From contig NZ_CP108352.1 of the NCBI RefSeq assembly GCF_036237275.1, forward strand, positions 3,038,001-3,102,000: a stretch of DNA of 64,000 bases, given 5' to 3'. Made by a program: the position numbers and the translations under genes. The notes under the pieces are model-generated. The model ran no database searches and was not told the DNA's origin. It saw only the letters and a list, made by a program, of their open reading frames with translations. This DNA is from Streptomyces sp. NBC_01353 (lineage in GTDB: Bacteria > Actinomycetota > Actinomycetes > Streptomycetales > Streptomycetaceae). Positions 8,186 to 17,282 of this stretch are shown piece by piece (within the stretch, counting starts at the first letter, position 1; every line of letters begins with the position of its first letter).

Positions 8186-9163
8186 ATGCCGCCCGTCTTC
8201 GCCCACGGCCGACTGCGCCTCTACCTCCTCAAGCTCCTCGACGAGGCCCCCCGCCACGGCTACGAAGTGATCAGGCTCCTGGAGGAGCGCTTCCAGGGCC
8301 TGTACGCCCCCTCTGCCGGCACGGTCTATCCGCGGCTGGCCAAGCTGGAGGCCGAGGGCCTGGTCACGCACGCCACCGAGGGTGGCCGCAAGGTGTACTC
8401 GATCACCGACGCGGGCCGTGCGGAGCTCGCCGGCCGCGGCGGCGAACTGGCCGATCTGGAGCTGGAGATCCGCGACTCGGTCTCCGAGCTGGCCGCCGAG
8501 ATCCGTGACGACGTGCGCGGAGCGGCGGGCAAGCTGCGCAGCGAGATGCGCGCGGCGGCGAGCGAGACCCGGCGCAAGGACTCCTCGTTCGCCGACGCCA
8601 AGGAGGAACTGCGCCGCGCCAAGCAGGAATGGCGGGAGCAGACCCGCCAGGCCCGCGCGGAGGCACAGTCCGCGCGCCGACAGGCCAAGGAGTTCCAGCG
8701 GATCGCCAAGCAGGTCCAGGACGAGGTCCAGGACCGGTTCGCGCGCGGCGACTGGCCGAAGGGTGTCTGGGAAGGCATCTCAGACATTACGGCCCAGCTG
8801 GGCGGCCTGGTCTCGGGCACGACGCACCCCAAGGCGTCGGCGCCCGACCCGACCGCGCCGGCCGCGCCTTCCGCGCCGACCGCACCCACCGCACCCACCG
8901 CACCCACCGCGACGGACGCGACCGGCTCCGACCGGGCGGCCGCCGACGAGACGGTCCCGGAATGGGCCGCCGACGCCGAGTCCACGGGCGACCCGGCCCG
9001 CGATCTGGACCGGCTCCTGGACCGCTTCCGGGACGACATCCGCGACGCGGCCCGCGACCACGGGGTGACGGCGACCCAGCTGGCGGACACCCGCCGCCAG
9101 CTGTCCACGGCAGCGGCGCACATCACCGCGCTGCTGCACCGGAGCGACAAGCAGGCCCGCTGA
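8186..9163 (+). CDS. PadR family transcriptional regulator with long coiled coil
   Basis: 325 aa from ATG 8186, immediately after the DUF4097 stop. Residues 1-75 are the PadR winged helix (LYLLKLLDEAPRHGYEVIRL ... AGTVYPRLAKLEAEGLV). Residues 85-190 form a long charged coiled coil rich in Glu, Arg and Ala. A Pro/Ala/Thr linker then contains an APT repeat encoded by 9-bp units near 8882-8908, and an acidic helical tail follows. It is much longer than minimal PadR proteins (about 110 aa). It probably dimerises through the coiled coil and autoregulates through the CGATATATCG site upstream of the operon. Confidence 0.88.
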   Translation: MPPVFAHGRLRLYLLKLLDEAPRHGYEVIRLLEERFQGLYAPSAGTVYPRLAKLEAEGLVTHATEGGRKVYSITDAGRAELAGRGGELADLELEIRDSVSELAAEIRDDVRGAAGKLRSEMRAAASETRRKDSSFADAKEELRRAKQEWREQTRQARAEAQSARRQAKEFQRIAKQVQDEVQDRFARGDWPKGVWEGISDITAQLGGLVSGTTHPKASAPDPTAPAAPSAPTAPTAPTAPTATDATGSDRAAADETVPEWAADAESTGDPARDLDRLLDRFRDDIRDAARDHGVTATQLADTRRQLSTAAAHITALLHRSDKQAR

Positions 9164-9216
9164 TCCGGCACGGGGCAGTGGGAAGCAAGCCCGTCGCCCC
9201 GGCGCGGGACCCGTCC

Positions 9217-9240
9217 GTGGCGGGGCTGCCACCCCGCCAC
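9217..9240. terminator. Hairpin terminator after padR
   Basis: Nine-base perfect arms GTGGCGGGG and CCCCGCCAC with a 6-nt loop, in the gap between the PadR gene and the convergent GH5 gene. It can serve both strands. Confidence 0.7.
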
Positions 9241-9259
9241 ACGACGGTCGCCCGCGAAG

Positions 9260-10624
9260 TCAGCCCCGGGTGACGGTCACCGTCACCCGGGCTCCCGGCG
9301 CGGCCACCACCCACGCCCGGCCCGCGTCCTTGCGGAGCACGACCGCCTTCCCGCGGGCCGCCACCCGCCAGGCGCCCGGGGGAAGGGCCAGCTCCGTCAC
9401 CCGGGAGCCGCGCCGCCCGGAGTCGTACTCCAGCCGGTAGACCCCGGTCCCGGAGTCGTACGCGGAGGTGCGCACGTCGCCCGCGACCGCCTCCGCGTAC
9501 GGCTGCGCCGTCTCCTCCTTGTTCGTACGGAAGGTCCCGGCGCCGTCCACGGCGCAGTACCCACCCCCGTAGCACCACACGTAGCCGGCCCACCCGCTTC
9601 CGTACCGGCCGAGGGAGGCCATCGCGTCCCGGTAGAAGCGGTTCATGTTCGGCAGGGAGTTGTTGAGCGGCCCCCACTCCCCCACGACCACCGGGACCTT
9701 GTACTCCTTGGGGTACTCCGTCACGGCCTGCTCGTACGTCTCGATCCAGCCGGCCGCCGGGTCGTAGTCGGCGCCCGCCTCCATGGCGGTGTTGTAGAAG
9801 TGCGGGGCGTAGACGACCTTCGGGTCGTCGATCCTCCCGAGGCCCGTCGGCACGCCCTCGCCGACGATCGGCGTGGGCTCGACGAAGATCCAGCGGTCCC
9901 GGTCCACCGAACGGACCGCGTCCGCCAGCCGGTTGTACATCGGCGTCAGCTGCTCACGCTCGATCCTCCGGGCGGCCGTCGGCAGCTCCTCGCCCTCGCG
10001 CAGCTCCCCCATCGGCTCGTTGATCAGGTCGTAGCCGAGGACGGCCGGATGGACCTCGAAGCGGTCGGCGAGGACCTGCCACATCCGCGCCTGGGCGCGC
10101 CGCAGGTCCTCGTCCTCGTAGAGATGCGTGAAGGCCCGCTGCACCGCGGGCTCGAAGTACTCGGCGAACCAGTCGTCGGGGTGCGGGGTGAAGGGCAGCC
10201 CGTCCGTCCTGGTCGCCCAGGCGGGCACTCCCCGGTGGCCGAACGCCGGCCCGAAGACGTCCTGGTGGGCGTCGATGAGGACATGGACGTCGTACTTCTC
10301 CGCCCAGTCCAGGATGCGCTCGATCTTCCGCAGATAGCTCTGGCTGTACTGGCCCTGCCGCGGTTCCAGGTCGTCCCAGAAGACGAGCAGCCGGGCGAAG
10401 TTGAAGCCCTTGGCGCGCATGTCGCGGAAGTGCCGTTCGGTGATGGCGCTGAGGGCCTTCTCGCCACGGTTCGCCTTGTCCTCGACGTTCCAGCCGCGCA
10501 GGGTGAGCGCGCGGCCGCGTTCGTCGGTGAGGACGGGTATGGCGGCGCCGGTGTCGGCACGGGCGGCCGTGGGAGCGAGGAGCACGGCGACAACGGCGCC
10601 TGTGGCAAGGGTCGTTCGCAACAA
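9260..10624 (-). CDS. Secreted GH5 glycoside hydrolase (endoglycoceramidase-like)
   Basis: About 454 aa. The start is uncertain: a GTG at 10639 lacks a ribosome site, whereas GGAGG (10630-10634) is 5 nt before TTG 10624 and 8 nt before TTG 10621, so a TTG start is preferred. A signal peptide (TTLATGAVVAVLLAPTAARA) is followed by a GH5 barrel with LRGWNVEDKANRG, acid/base Glu in YDLINEPMGE and nucleophile Glu in VPVVVGEWGP. A C-terminal beta domain (about 85 residues) resembles the accessory domain of endoglycosylceramidases. It is exported and probably cleaves a glycolipid or beta-glycan; the substrate cannot be fixed from sequence. Confidence 0.82.
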   Translation of the reverse strand: MLRTTLATGAVVAVLLAPTAARADTGAAIPVLTDERGRALTLRGWNVEDKANRGEKALSAITERHFRDMRAKGFNFARLLVFWDDLEPRQGQYSQSYLRKIERILDWAEKYDVHVLIDAHQDVFGPAFGHRGVPAWATRTDGLPFTPHPDDWFAEYFEPAVQRAFTHLYEDEDLRRAQARMWQVLADRFEVHPAVLGYDLINEPMGELREGEELPTAARRIEREQLTPMYNRLADAVRSVDRDRWIFVEPTPIVGEGVPTGLGRIDDPKVVYAPHFYNTAMEAGADYDPAAGWIETYEQAVTEYPKEYKVPVVVGEWGPLNNSLPNMNRFYRDAMASLGRYGSGWAGYVWCYGGGYCAVDGAGTFRTNKEETAQPYAEAVAGDVRTSAYDSGTGVYRLEYDSGRRGSRVTELALPPGAWRVAARGKAVVLRKDAGRAWVVAAPGARVTVTVTRG

Positions 10625-10689
10625 GGGAACCTCCGGCACGACGGTGTGGGCGCAGTGCCGGAGATCCCATCAGCAGATCTGACGATGCA

Positions 10690-11655
10690 TCAAGTGTTTG
10701 TCAGGACGATCTTCCCGAAGAGCTCGCCCGAGGCCATCTTCTCGAAGCCCTCACGGGCCCGGTCCAGCGGCAGAACCTCGTCGATCACCGGCCGTACACC
10801 CGCGGCCGCACAGAACGACAGCAGGTCCTCCAGCTCGTCCTTCGAGCCCATGGTCGAGCCGACGACCTTCAGCTCCAGGAAGAAGATCCGGGTCAGCTCG
10901 GCGTGCGAGGGGCGGTCGCCGCTGGTCGCGCCCGAGATGACCAGGGTGCCGCCGGGCCGCAGCGACTTGACCGAGTGCGACCAGGTGGCGGCGCCGACGG
11001 TCTCGATGACCGCGTCCACGCGCTTCGGCAGCCGCGCGCCCGGCTCGTACGCCTCGACGGCGCCGAGCTCGACGGCGCGCTTGCGCTTGGCCTCGTCGCG
11101 GCTGGTGGCGAAGACGCGCAGACCGGCGGCCTTGCCGAGGACGATCGCGGCGGTGGCGACACCGCCGCCCGCGCCCTGCACGAGGATCGAGTCACCGGGG
11201 CGCACCCCGGCGTTGGTGAAGAGCATCCGGTACGCGGTGAGCCAGGCGGTCGGGAGGCAGGCGGCCTCCTCGAAGGAGAGCTCCTTGGGCTTGGGGAGCA
11301 CGTTCCAGGAGGGCACGGTGACGCGCTCGGCGAAGGTGCCCTGGTAGCGCTCGGTCAGGATGGAGCGCGGCTCGTCGGGCTCGACGCCGTGGCCGGTCTG
11401 GCCGATGACCGAGTGCAGGACGACCTCGTTGCCGTGCTCGTCGATACCGGCGGCGTCGCAGCCGAGGATCATCGGCAGCTTCTCTTCGGGCAGCCCCACA
11501 CCGCGCAGCGACCACAGGTCGTGGTGGTTGAGGGAGGCGGCCTTGACGGTGACGGTGGTCCACCCGGCCCGCACCTCGGGCTCGGGCCGTTCCCCCAGCT
11601 CAAGGCCGTTCAGCGGCTGGTCGCGGTCGATTCGGGCGGCGTAGGCAGCGAACAT
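10690..11655 (-). CDS. Zinc-type MDR family dehydrogenase / quinone oxidoreductase
   Basis: 321 aa from ATG 11655. TACGCT at 11663-11668 is 7 nt upstream, suggesting a leaderless start; the longer open frame upstream only reads through GC-rich repeats. The N-terminal GroES-like domain (KAASLNHHDLWSLRG, MILGCDAAG) is followed by an NAD(P) Rossmann domain with GAGGGVATAAIVLGKAAG. The four-Cys structural zinc site is not apparent, so it is closer to quinone-oxidoreductase or crotonyl-reductase-like MDR enzymes than to zinc alcohol dehydrogenases. It lies 65 bp upstream of the GH5 gene on the same strand; a shared substrate is not evident. Confidence 0.85.
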   Translation of the reverse strand: MFAAYAARIDRDQPLNGLELGERPEPEVRAGWTTVTVKAASLNHHDLWSLRGVGLPEEKLPMILGCDAAGIDEHGNEVVLHSVIGQTGHGVEPDEPRSILTERYQGTFAERVTVPSWNVLPKPKELSFEEAACLPTAWLTAYRMLFTNAGVRPGDSILVQGAGGGVATAAIVLGKAAGLRVFATSRDEAKRKRAVELGAVEAYEPGARLPKRVDAVIETVGAATWSHSVKSLRPGGTLVISGATSGDRPSHAELTRIFFLELKVVGSTMGSKDELEDLLSFCAAAGVRPVIDEVLPLDRAREGFEKMASGELFGKIVLTNT

Positions 11656-11720
11656 GACCATGAGCGTAGGGTCACCGGGCCCGAGGCGGAACCGCACACC
11701 GCTGTGACGCACGTCCCTGC

Positions 11721-11861
11721 CGCGCCGCCCGCGAGGGGCACACGGATCAGCCCCGTCGCGCCGCCCGCGAGGGGCACACGGGAGGGCCCGTCGTGCCGCC
11801 CGGGAGGGGCACACGGATCAGCCCCGCCGCGCCACCCGGCCGGGGCATGCGGAAGGGCCCC
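11721..11861. repeat. Four tandem imperfect 35-36-bp repeats
   Basis: Units begin at 11721, 11757, 11792 and 11828. Each begins CGCGCCGCCCGCGAGGGGCA or a close variant and continues with CACGG and a GGGC/CCCC-rich end; units 1 and 3 share CACGGATCAGCCCCG. The array lies between the dehydrogenase start and the malic enzyme terminator and partly merges with that terminator. It is not coding. Confidence 0.85.
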
Positions 11862-11888
11862 GCCCTGAGACCAGGAACGGGGCCCTTC
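11852..11888 (-). terminator. Malic enzyme terminator hairpin
   Basis: Perfect 11-base arms GAAGGGCCCCG and CGGGGCCCTTC around a 15-nt loop, 18 bp downstream of the malic enzyme stop codon. Confidence 0.85.
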
Positions 11889-11905
11889 ACGGGGTGCGCG
11901 ACGCG

Positions 11906-13114
11906 TCAGCGGCGTGCCACGCCCTCGGCGCGGGCCGCGGCGGCGACAGCGGCCGAGACGGCCGGCGCCACCCGCTCGTCGAACGGCGACGGGATCACGC
12001 AGTCGGCGGAGAGCTCGTCGGCGACCACGTCCGCGATCGCGTTGGCCGCGGCGATCTTCATGCCCTCGGTGATCCGGGAGGCCCGGACCTGGAGGGCGCC
12101 CGCGAAGATGCCGGGGAACGCGAGCACGTTGTTGATCTGGTTCGGGTAGTCCGAACGACCGGTCGCCACGACGGCCGCGTACTTGTGCGCGACGTCGGGG
12201 TGAACCTCGGGGTTCGGGTTGGCCATGGCGAACACGAACGCGTTCGGCGCCATGGACGCGACCGCGGCCTCCGGGACCGTACCGCCGGAGACGCCGATGA
12301 AGACGTCCGCGCCGGCCAGGGCGGTCTCCAGGGAGCCGCTGAGGCCCGCCTTGTTGGTGATCTCCGCGAGCTCGCGCTTGACCGGGGTGAGGTCCTCCCG
12401 GTCCACGCTGACGATGCCCTTGCGGTCCGCGACGGCCACGTCGCCGAGCCCCGCCTCAAGCAGGAACTTGGCGATGGCAACCCCGGCCGCGCCGGCGCCG
12501 GAGATGACTCCGCGCAGGTCACCGAGGGTGCGGCCGGTCAGCTTCGCCGCGTTGCGGAGCGCGGCGAGGGTGACCACGGCCGTGCCGTGCTGGTCGTCGT
12601 GGAAGACGGGGATGTCGAGGCGCTCCTGAAGCTTGCGCTCGATCTCGAAGCACCGCGGCGCCGAGATGTCCTCCAGGTTCACTCCCCCGAAGGAGGGGGC
12701 GAGCCGGACGACGGTCTCCACGATCTCGTCGGTGTCGGTGGTGGCGAGCGCGATCGGCACCGCGTCCACGCCACCGAACTGCTTGAAGAGGATGGCCTTC
12801 CCCTCCATGACCGGAAGCGACGCCTCCGGGCCGATGTCGCCGAGTCCGAGCACCGCCGTACCGTCGGTCACGACCGCGACGACCTGGGACTTCCAGGTGT
12901 AGTCGTGGACCAGTTCCGGGTGCTCGGCAATCGCGGTGCACACCTTGGCGACGCCGGGCGTGTACGCGAGGGACAGGTCGTCCTTGTCGCGCAGCGGCAC
13001 CGTGGCCGAGATGGCCATCTTGCCGCCGCGGTGCAGCGCGAAGGCCGGATCGAAGGGCTCCTGAGCCCCTTCCGTGCCGCTGTCGCTGCGAGGATTGACG
13101 ATCTCCGCTGCCAT
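11906..13114 (-). CDS. NAD(P)-dependent malic enzyme
   Basis: 402 aa, ATG 13114 with AAGGGG about 8 nt upstream. It oxidatively decarboxylates malate to pyruvate with reduction of NAD(P). The malic domain contains SLAYTPGVAKVC, VVTDGTAVLGLGD and the metal/substrate motif FHDDQHGTA. The NAD(P) domain carries the dinucleotide loop GAGAAGVA and later FAMANPNPEV. At about 400 aa it is the short bacterial form without a phosphotransacetylase fusion. Its monocistronic unit ends at a strong hairpin. In streptomycetes this enzyme supplies pyruvate and NADPH, for example for lipid synthesis. Confidence 0.95.
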   Translation of the reverse strand: MAAEIVNPRSDSGTEGAQEPFDPAFALHRGGKMAISATVPLRDKDDLSLAYTPGVAKVCTAIAEHPELVHDYTWKSQVVAVVTDGTAVLGLGDIGPEASLPVMEGKAILFKQFGGVDAVPIALATTDTDEIVETVVRLAPSFGGVNLEDISAPRCFEIERKLQERLDIPVFHDDQHGTAVVTLAALRNAAKLTGRTLGDLRGVISGAGAAGVAIAKFLLEAGLGDVAVADRKGIVSVDREDLTPVKRELAEITNKAGLSGSLETALAGADVFIGVSGGTVPEAAVASMAPNAFVFAMANPNPEVHPDVAHKYAAVVATGRSDYPNQINNVLAFPGIFAGALQVRASRITEGMKIAAANAIADVVADELSADCVIPSPFDERVAPAVSAAVAAAARAEGVARR

Positions 13115-13650
13115 TGGGTTGACCCCTTAAGTCTTCTTCATTTGAGGGTGGCCACTCCTGGTTGAGGAGGGGTGGGCGGGTCCCGCGGTCGCCTTGTCTG
13201 GCAACCGCGCGGGCGCGCCGCACAACGCGCCCTGAGCCCCGGATGAGGGGTGTAAGGATCCTTCTTACCGGACGTACGACACCGTAGACGAGTCCAATTC
13301 GGAGCGGTGATGCGACTCATACGGCCGCATTGGCACCTTGCGCGGAGCAGGCGCATCATCGAATGTCCGGACACGCTATGCCGTACACCGGATCGTGGCC
13401 TTCGTATCGTCCGAATGGCGAGATAGACCGGAGATTTTCCGGTAGTAGAGCGGTATCTCCGAAGAAGGTCCGGCCCTGATGTACCGGCCTGTCGTGATTC
13501 GGGGGTCACCCGTTATCCGATTTTGACATGCGGAGCTGCCCGATTCAGGTAGTCCGAATGGCAAGATGCCCGTAATCACACGAGGTCGCGACACCCGAAG
13601 GTGCGTGCGCGGCCTATGGCAACTCCCTCATACGCCGGAGGAACCCGACC
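13115..13650. other. 536-bp non-coding divergent regulatory region
   Basis: No gene is supported here; short open frames are composition shadows. It holds the malic enzyme leader (AAGGGG site at its left edge), a stretch of lower GC at about 13370-13570, a direct repeat pair, and the promoter of the amino-acid transporter: TTGACA at 13523-13528 is a consensus -35, but no good -10 follows at 17-18 nt. GGAGG just before 13651 is the ribosome site of the binding-protein gene. Confidence 0.6.
13410..13567 (+). repeat. Direct repeat pair TCCGAATGGC(G/A)AGAT
   Basis: Two 15-base copies at 13410-13424 and 13553-13567 differ at one base and lie 143 bp apart, both upstream of the amino-acid ABC transporter. 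The first copy follows TATCGT, a possible -10. They may be operators or duplicated initial transcribed regions. Confidence 0.7.
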
Positions 13651-14607
13651 ATGACCGCACGCTCCACGCGCCGCACGACCGCCAAGACCCGCACCTCCCG
13701 TCTTGCCGCGGTCGCCGCCATCGCGGTCGCCGGCTCCATGCTGCTGACCGCTTGCGGTGACCAGACCGAGGGCGGCTCGACCACCGAGGGCACGAAGACC
13801 GGCGGCACCGCCCCGCTCTTCTCCAAGCTGCCCGCCGACATCCAGAAGGCCGGCGTCATCAAGGTCGGCACGGACGCCGCGTACGCCCCGATGGAGTTCA
13901 CCGAGGGCGGCAAGATCGTCGGTGTCGACCCCGACATCGCCGAGGCGCTCTCCAAGCAGCTGGGTGTGAAGTTCCAGTTCACGTCCGGCACCTTCGACGG
14001 CCTGATCACCTCGCTGGAGACGGGTCGCCAGGACCTGATCATGTCCTCGATCACGGACAACAAGAAGCGCCAGGAGGGCCTGGACGACAACGGCAAGAAG
14101 ATCGGCACGGGCATCGACTTCGTCGACTACTTCAGCTCCGGCGTCTCCCTGCTTGTCAAGAAGGGCAACCCGCAGAACATCAAATCCCTCGACGACCTCT
14201 GCGGCAAGACGGTCGCCGTCCAGCGCGGCACCATCTACGAGGACACCTTCAAGGCGCAGGCTGAGAAGTGTGGCTCGAACAAGCTCACGATCCAGGCGTT
14301 CGACACCGACGCCGAGGCCCAGACCCGCGTCAAGGCCGGCGGCGCCGTCGCCGACCTGAACGACTACCCGGTCGCCGCGTACATCGCGAAGACCTCGGGC
14401 GGCGGCAACGACTTCGAGGTCACCGGCAGCCAGAGCGACGTCGGCCTCTTCGGCATCGGCGTCTCCAAGGACGAAACGCAGCTGCGTGACGCCGTAAAGG
14501 AAGCCCTCGACGCGATCATCAAGGACGGCTCCTACGGCGACGTCCTGAAGAAGTGGGACGTCACGGACAGCGCCGTCAAGTCGGCGACCATCAACGCCGG
14601 CAAGTGA
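13651..14607 (+). CDS. Amino-acid ABC transporter substrate-binding lipoprotein
   Basis: 318 aa, ATG with GGAGG upstream. The N-terminus is basic, then hydrophobic, and ends in the lipobox LLTAC, so Cys is lipidated and the protein is anchored outside the membrane. The mature part is a family 3 solute-binding protein: IKVGTDAAYAPMEF, VDPDIAEALSKQLG, GLITSLETGRQDLIMSSITD, and LCGKTVAVQRGTIYED. This family binds polar amino acids such as glutamate, glutamine or arginine; the exact ligand is not fixed. It is first in a three-gene operon with a permease and an ATPase. Confidence 0.93.
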   Translation: MTARSTRRTTAKTRTSRLAAVAAIAVAGSMLLTACGDQTEGGSTTEGTKTGGTAPLFSKLPADIQKAGVIKVGTDAAYAPMEFTEGGKIVGVDPDIAEALSKQLGVKFQFTSGTFDGLITSLETGRQDLIMSSITDNKKRQEGLDDNGKKIGTGIDFVDYFSSGVSLLVKKGNPQNIKSLDDLCGKTVAVQRGTIYEDTFKAQAEKCGSNKLTIQAFDTDAEAQTRVKAGGAVADLNDYPVAAYIAKTSGGGNDFEVTGSQSDVGLFGIGVSKDETQLRDAVKEALDAIIKDGSYGDVLKKWDVTDSAVKSATINAGK

Positions 14608-14636
14608 CCTCCACGCTCCGCTGAAGGGCAGTCATT

Positions 14637-15584
14637 GTGACTGACAAGATCGACAAGGGTCCGGCCGACTCGCCGGTCGGACCCGGCGCCTCAGGTACTT
14701 CGTACGAGGCGATCAAGGCAATTCCCGTGAGGCACGTCGGCCGCTGGATCAGCGCCGTCGTCGTCGTCGCGCTGCTCGGCTGGCTCGTCTACGCCTTCTC
14801 CCAGGGCAACGTCATCTGGGCCACGGTCTGGGACAAGCTCTTCGACTCCTCGGTTCTCGAGGGCCTGGGGAACACGGTCATCATCAGCGTCGCCTCCATG
14901 GCGCTGGGCCTCGTCCTCGGCGTCGTCTTCGCGGTGATGCGGCTCTCGAAGAACCCGGTGACCGGCGCGGTCGCCTGGCTCTACATCTGGTTCTTCCGCG
15001 GCACGCCGGTCTACGTCCAGCTGCTGGTCTGGTTCAACCTGTCGCTGATCTTCGAGTACATCAACCTCGGACCGATCTACAAGAACGAGACCGTGGACGT
15101 CATGACGCCGTTCATGGTCGCGCTCCTGGGTCTCGGCCTCAACGAGGGCGCCTACATGGCGGAGATCGTCCGGGCCGGCATCCAGTCGGTCGACGAGGGG
15201 CAGACCGAGGCGGCGCACGCGATCGGCATGTCGCAGACGAAGACCATGCGCCGGATCGTTCTTCCGCAGGCGATGCGGGTGATCGTGCCGCCGACGGGCA
15301 ACGAGTTCATCAACTTGCTGAAGACCTCGTCGCTGGTCTCGGCCGTGCAGTACACCGAGCTCCTGCGGGCCTCGACGAACATCGGAGCCACGTCGGGCGC
15401 CGTGATGGAGATGCTGTTCGTGGCCTCCATCTGGTACCTGGTCCTGACCAGCATCTTCAGCGTCGGCCAGTACTACCTGGAGCGCCGCTTCGCCCGTGGT
15501 TCTCTGCGCAGCCTGCCGCCGACCCCGCTGCAGCGCATCCGCGCTAACCTGAACATGTTCAAGCGTTCGGAGGTGTCGGGATGA
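14637..15584 (+). CDS. Amino-acid ABC transporter permease
   Basis: 315 aa, GTG start at 14637 preceded by GAAGGG. A cytoplasmic N-terminus is followed by five or more membrane segments ([38 protein letters not shown] and others). The ATPase-contact EAA loop is [21 protein letters not shown] single permease gene is present, so it probably acts as a homodimer. Its last four bases overlap the ATPase start (ATGA), showing coupled translation. Confidence 0.92.
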   Translation: MTDKIDKGPADSPVGPGASGTSYEAIKAIPVRHVGRWISAVVVVALLGWLVYAFSQGNVIWATVWDKLFDSSVLEGLGNTVIISVASMALGLVLGVVFAVMRLSKNPVTGAVAWLYIWFFRGTPVYVQLLVWFNLSLIFEYINLGPIYKNETVDVMTPFMVALLGLGLNEGAYMAEIVRAGIQSVDEGQTEAAHAIGMSQTKTMRRIVLPQAMRVIVPPTGNEFINLLKTSSLVSAVQYTELLRASTNIGATSGAVMEMLFVASIWYLVLTSIFSVGQYYLERRFARGSLRSLPPTPLQRIRANLNMFKRSEVSG

Positions 15585-16342
15585 GCGCGATGGTGAAGGC
15601 CGAGGGCGTCCACAAGTCCTACGGCGCGGCGCACATCCTGCGCGGTATCGACCTCGAGGTCGCTCCCCGTGAGGTGTTCTGTCTGGTCGGTCCGTCCGGT
15701 TCCGGCAAGTCGACGTTCCTGCGGTGCATCAACCACCTGGAGCGCGTCGACGGCGGCCGGCTGTCCGTCGACGGCCAGCTGGTGGGCTACCGCCAGAAGG
15801 GCGACAAGCTCTACGAGCTGAAGGACAGCGAGGTCGCGGCCCAGCGCCGGGACATCGGCATGGTCTTCCAGCGCTTCAACCTGTTCCCGCACATGACGGC
15901 CCTGGCCAATGTCATGGAGGCGCCGATCCAGGTGAAGGGCGAGTCCAAGGCCGTCGCCCGCGAGCGCGCCGAGCGCCTGCTGGACCGGGTCGGCCTGGCC
16001 GACAAGGCCGGGAACTACCCCACGCAGCTCTCCGGCGGCCAGCAGCAGCGCGTCGCCATCGCCCGCGCGCTGGCGATGGAACCCAAGCTGATGCTCTTCG
16101 ACGAGCCCACCTCCGCCCTCGACCCCGAGCTCGTGGGTGACGTCCTGGACGTCATGCGCGACCTCGCCGAGGACGGCATGACGATGATCGTCGTCACCCA
16201 CGAGATGGGCTTCGCCCGCGAGGTCGGCGACAACCTCGTCTTCATGGACGGCGGCGTCGTGGTCGAATCCGGCCACCCCCGCGACGTCCTGGGCAACCCC
16301 CAGCACGACCGCACCAAGGCATTCCTGTCCAAGGTGCTGTAG
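15581..16342 (+). CDS. Amino-acid ABC transporter ATP-binding protein
   Basis: 253 aa, start overlapping the permease stop. Walker [10 protein letters not shown] (37-45), Q-loop [12 protein letters not shown], signature LSGGQQQR, Walker [15 protein letters not shown] and H-loop VVTHEMGFA are all intact. It matches the GlnQ/GluA-type importer ATPases for polar amino acids. It is the last gene of the operon and is followed by a 42-bp perfect palindrome terminator. Confidence 0.95.
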   Translation: MSAMVKAEGVHKSYGAAHILRGIDLEVAPREVFCLVGPSGSGKSTFLRCINHLERVDGGRLSVDGQLVGYRQKGDKLYELKDSEVAAQRRDIGMVFQRFNLFPHMTALANVMEAPIQVKGESKAVARERAERLLDRVGLADKAGNYPTQLSGGQQQRVAIARALAMEPKLMLFDEPTSALDPELVGDVLDVMRDLAEDGMTMIVVTHEMGFAREVGDNLVFMDGGVVVESGHPRDVLGNPQHDRTKAFLSKVL

Positions 16343-16354
16343 CAGCCGATACGG

Positions 16355-16396
16355 CGAGGAAGGGGCGGTACGGGATCCCGTACCGCCCCTTCCTCG
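16355..16396. terminator. 42-bp perfect palindrome, bidirectional terminator
   Basis: Two uninterrupted 21-base arms starting CGAGGAAGGGGCGGTACGGG and meeting at GGATCC without a loop. It lies between the convergent transporter operon and the methyltransferase gene and can terminate both. Confidence 0.85.
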
Positions 16397-16422
16397 TACG
16401 CGCCAGCTCTTCCTCGTACGCG

Positions 16423-17187
16423 CTACTTCACGGCCAGCACGAGGGTGTCCGAGGGCGAGGCCCAGACCGGCCGGGCCTCCGCGAAGCCCGCCGCGCAGAG
16501 GATCTCGGCGTGGCGGCGGGAGGACGGCGTGTCGCCGTCGGCGTGCTCGCCGTAGATCTCGAAGCGGCGGGCGGTGGGTTCGGCGAGGACCGGGTCCTTG
16601 GCGGCCACGGCCCACCACTCCGCCCAGTCGAGGGCGCCGGCGGCCTTGGCGCGGTCCATGGCGGCGTGGCGGTGGGCGCGCTCGACGGCGTTGATCCGGG
16701 GGGTGGTCTCGTCGATCATGTGGTCGGCGTTCATGAAGACGCCGCCGTCCCGGACGAGGCCGGCGAGCTGCCCGTACAGCGCGGTGAGCGGCTCGGTGTG
16801 GAGCCAGTGCAGCGCGGTGGCGGTGAGCACGGCGTCGTACGAGTCGTGCGGAAGCCCGGTGACCCACTCCGGGTCCTTGAGGTCGGCGGTCACGAAGGTG
16901 ACGCGCTCGTCGCCGGCGAAGTACCCCTCGGCGATGGCGAGCAGGGCGGGGTCGAGGTCGACACCGACGCTGGTCGCCTTCGGGAACCGCTTGAGCAGCC
17001 GATCCGTAATACTCCCAGTACCGCACGCCAGGTCCAGGACGCGGGGCTCCGGCCCCACCACGGCCTCGACCATGTCGAGCATCACGCGGAACCGCTCCTC
17101 GCGGTCCGGCATGTACCACTCCTGCTGACGGTCCCAGCTCTGCTGCCAGGCCGCCCAGTCGGTTCCGGTCGTCGCCGCGTCCGTCAT
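16423..17187 (-). CDS. Class I SAM-dependent methyltransferase
   Basis: 254 aa. ATG 17187 is chosen because GGAGG lies 6 nt upstream; a GTG at 17199 would place that site inside the gene. Motif I is VLDLACGTGSITDRLL, followed by GVDLDPALLAIAEGYF and DAVLTATALHWL, typical of the Methyltransf_11/25 fold. The trans-aconitate/ubiquinone-type HWL element is present. The substrate is unknown. It is convergent with the amino-acid transporter and divergent from the CGNR gene. Confidence 0.85.
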   Translation of the reverse strand: MTDAATTGTDWAAWQQSWDRQQEWYMPDREERFRVMLDMVEAVVGPEPRVLDLACGTGSITDRLLKRFPKATSVGVDLDPALLAIAEGYFAGDERVTFVTADLKDPEWVTGLPHDSYDAVLTATALHWLHTEPLTALYGQLAGLVRDGGVFMNADHMIDETTPRINAVERAHRHAAMDRAKAAGALDWAEWWAVAAKDPVLAEPTARRFEIYGEHADGDTPSSRRHAEILCAAGFAEARPVWASPSDTLVLAVK

Positions 17188-17282
17188 CGCTTCCTCCACC
17201 CTCTCCGTAATACCCTCGGAGGGGAAACATCCATTACCCCCCTCCGCACCCCGACACTAGACCTCCGCCGTAAGGACTACAA

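Noticed and set aside
11656-11814. N-terminal extension of the MDR dehydrogenase
   Set aside because: Reads through the 36-bp repeat array (PCAPRGRR repeats); the family starts at MFAAYAARI.
11721-11861. CRISPR array
   Set aside because: The repeats are directly adjacent with no unique spacers.
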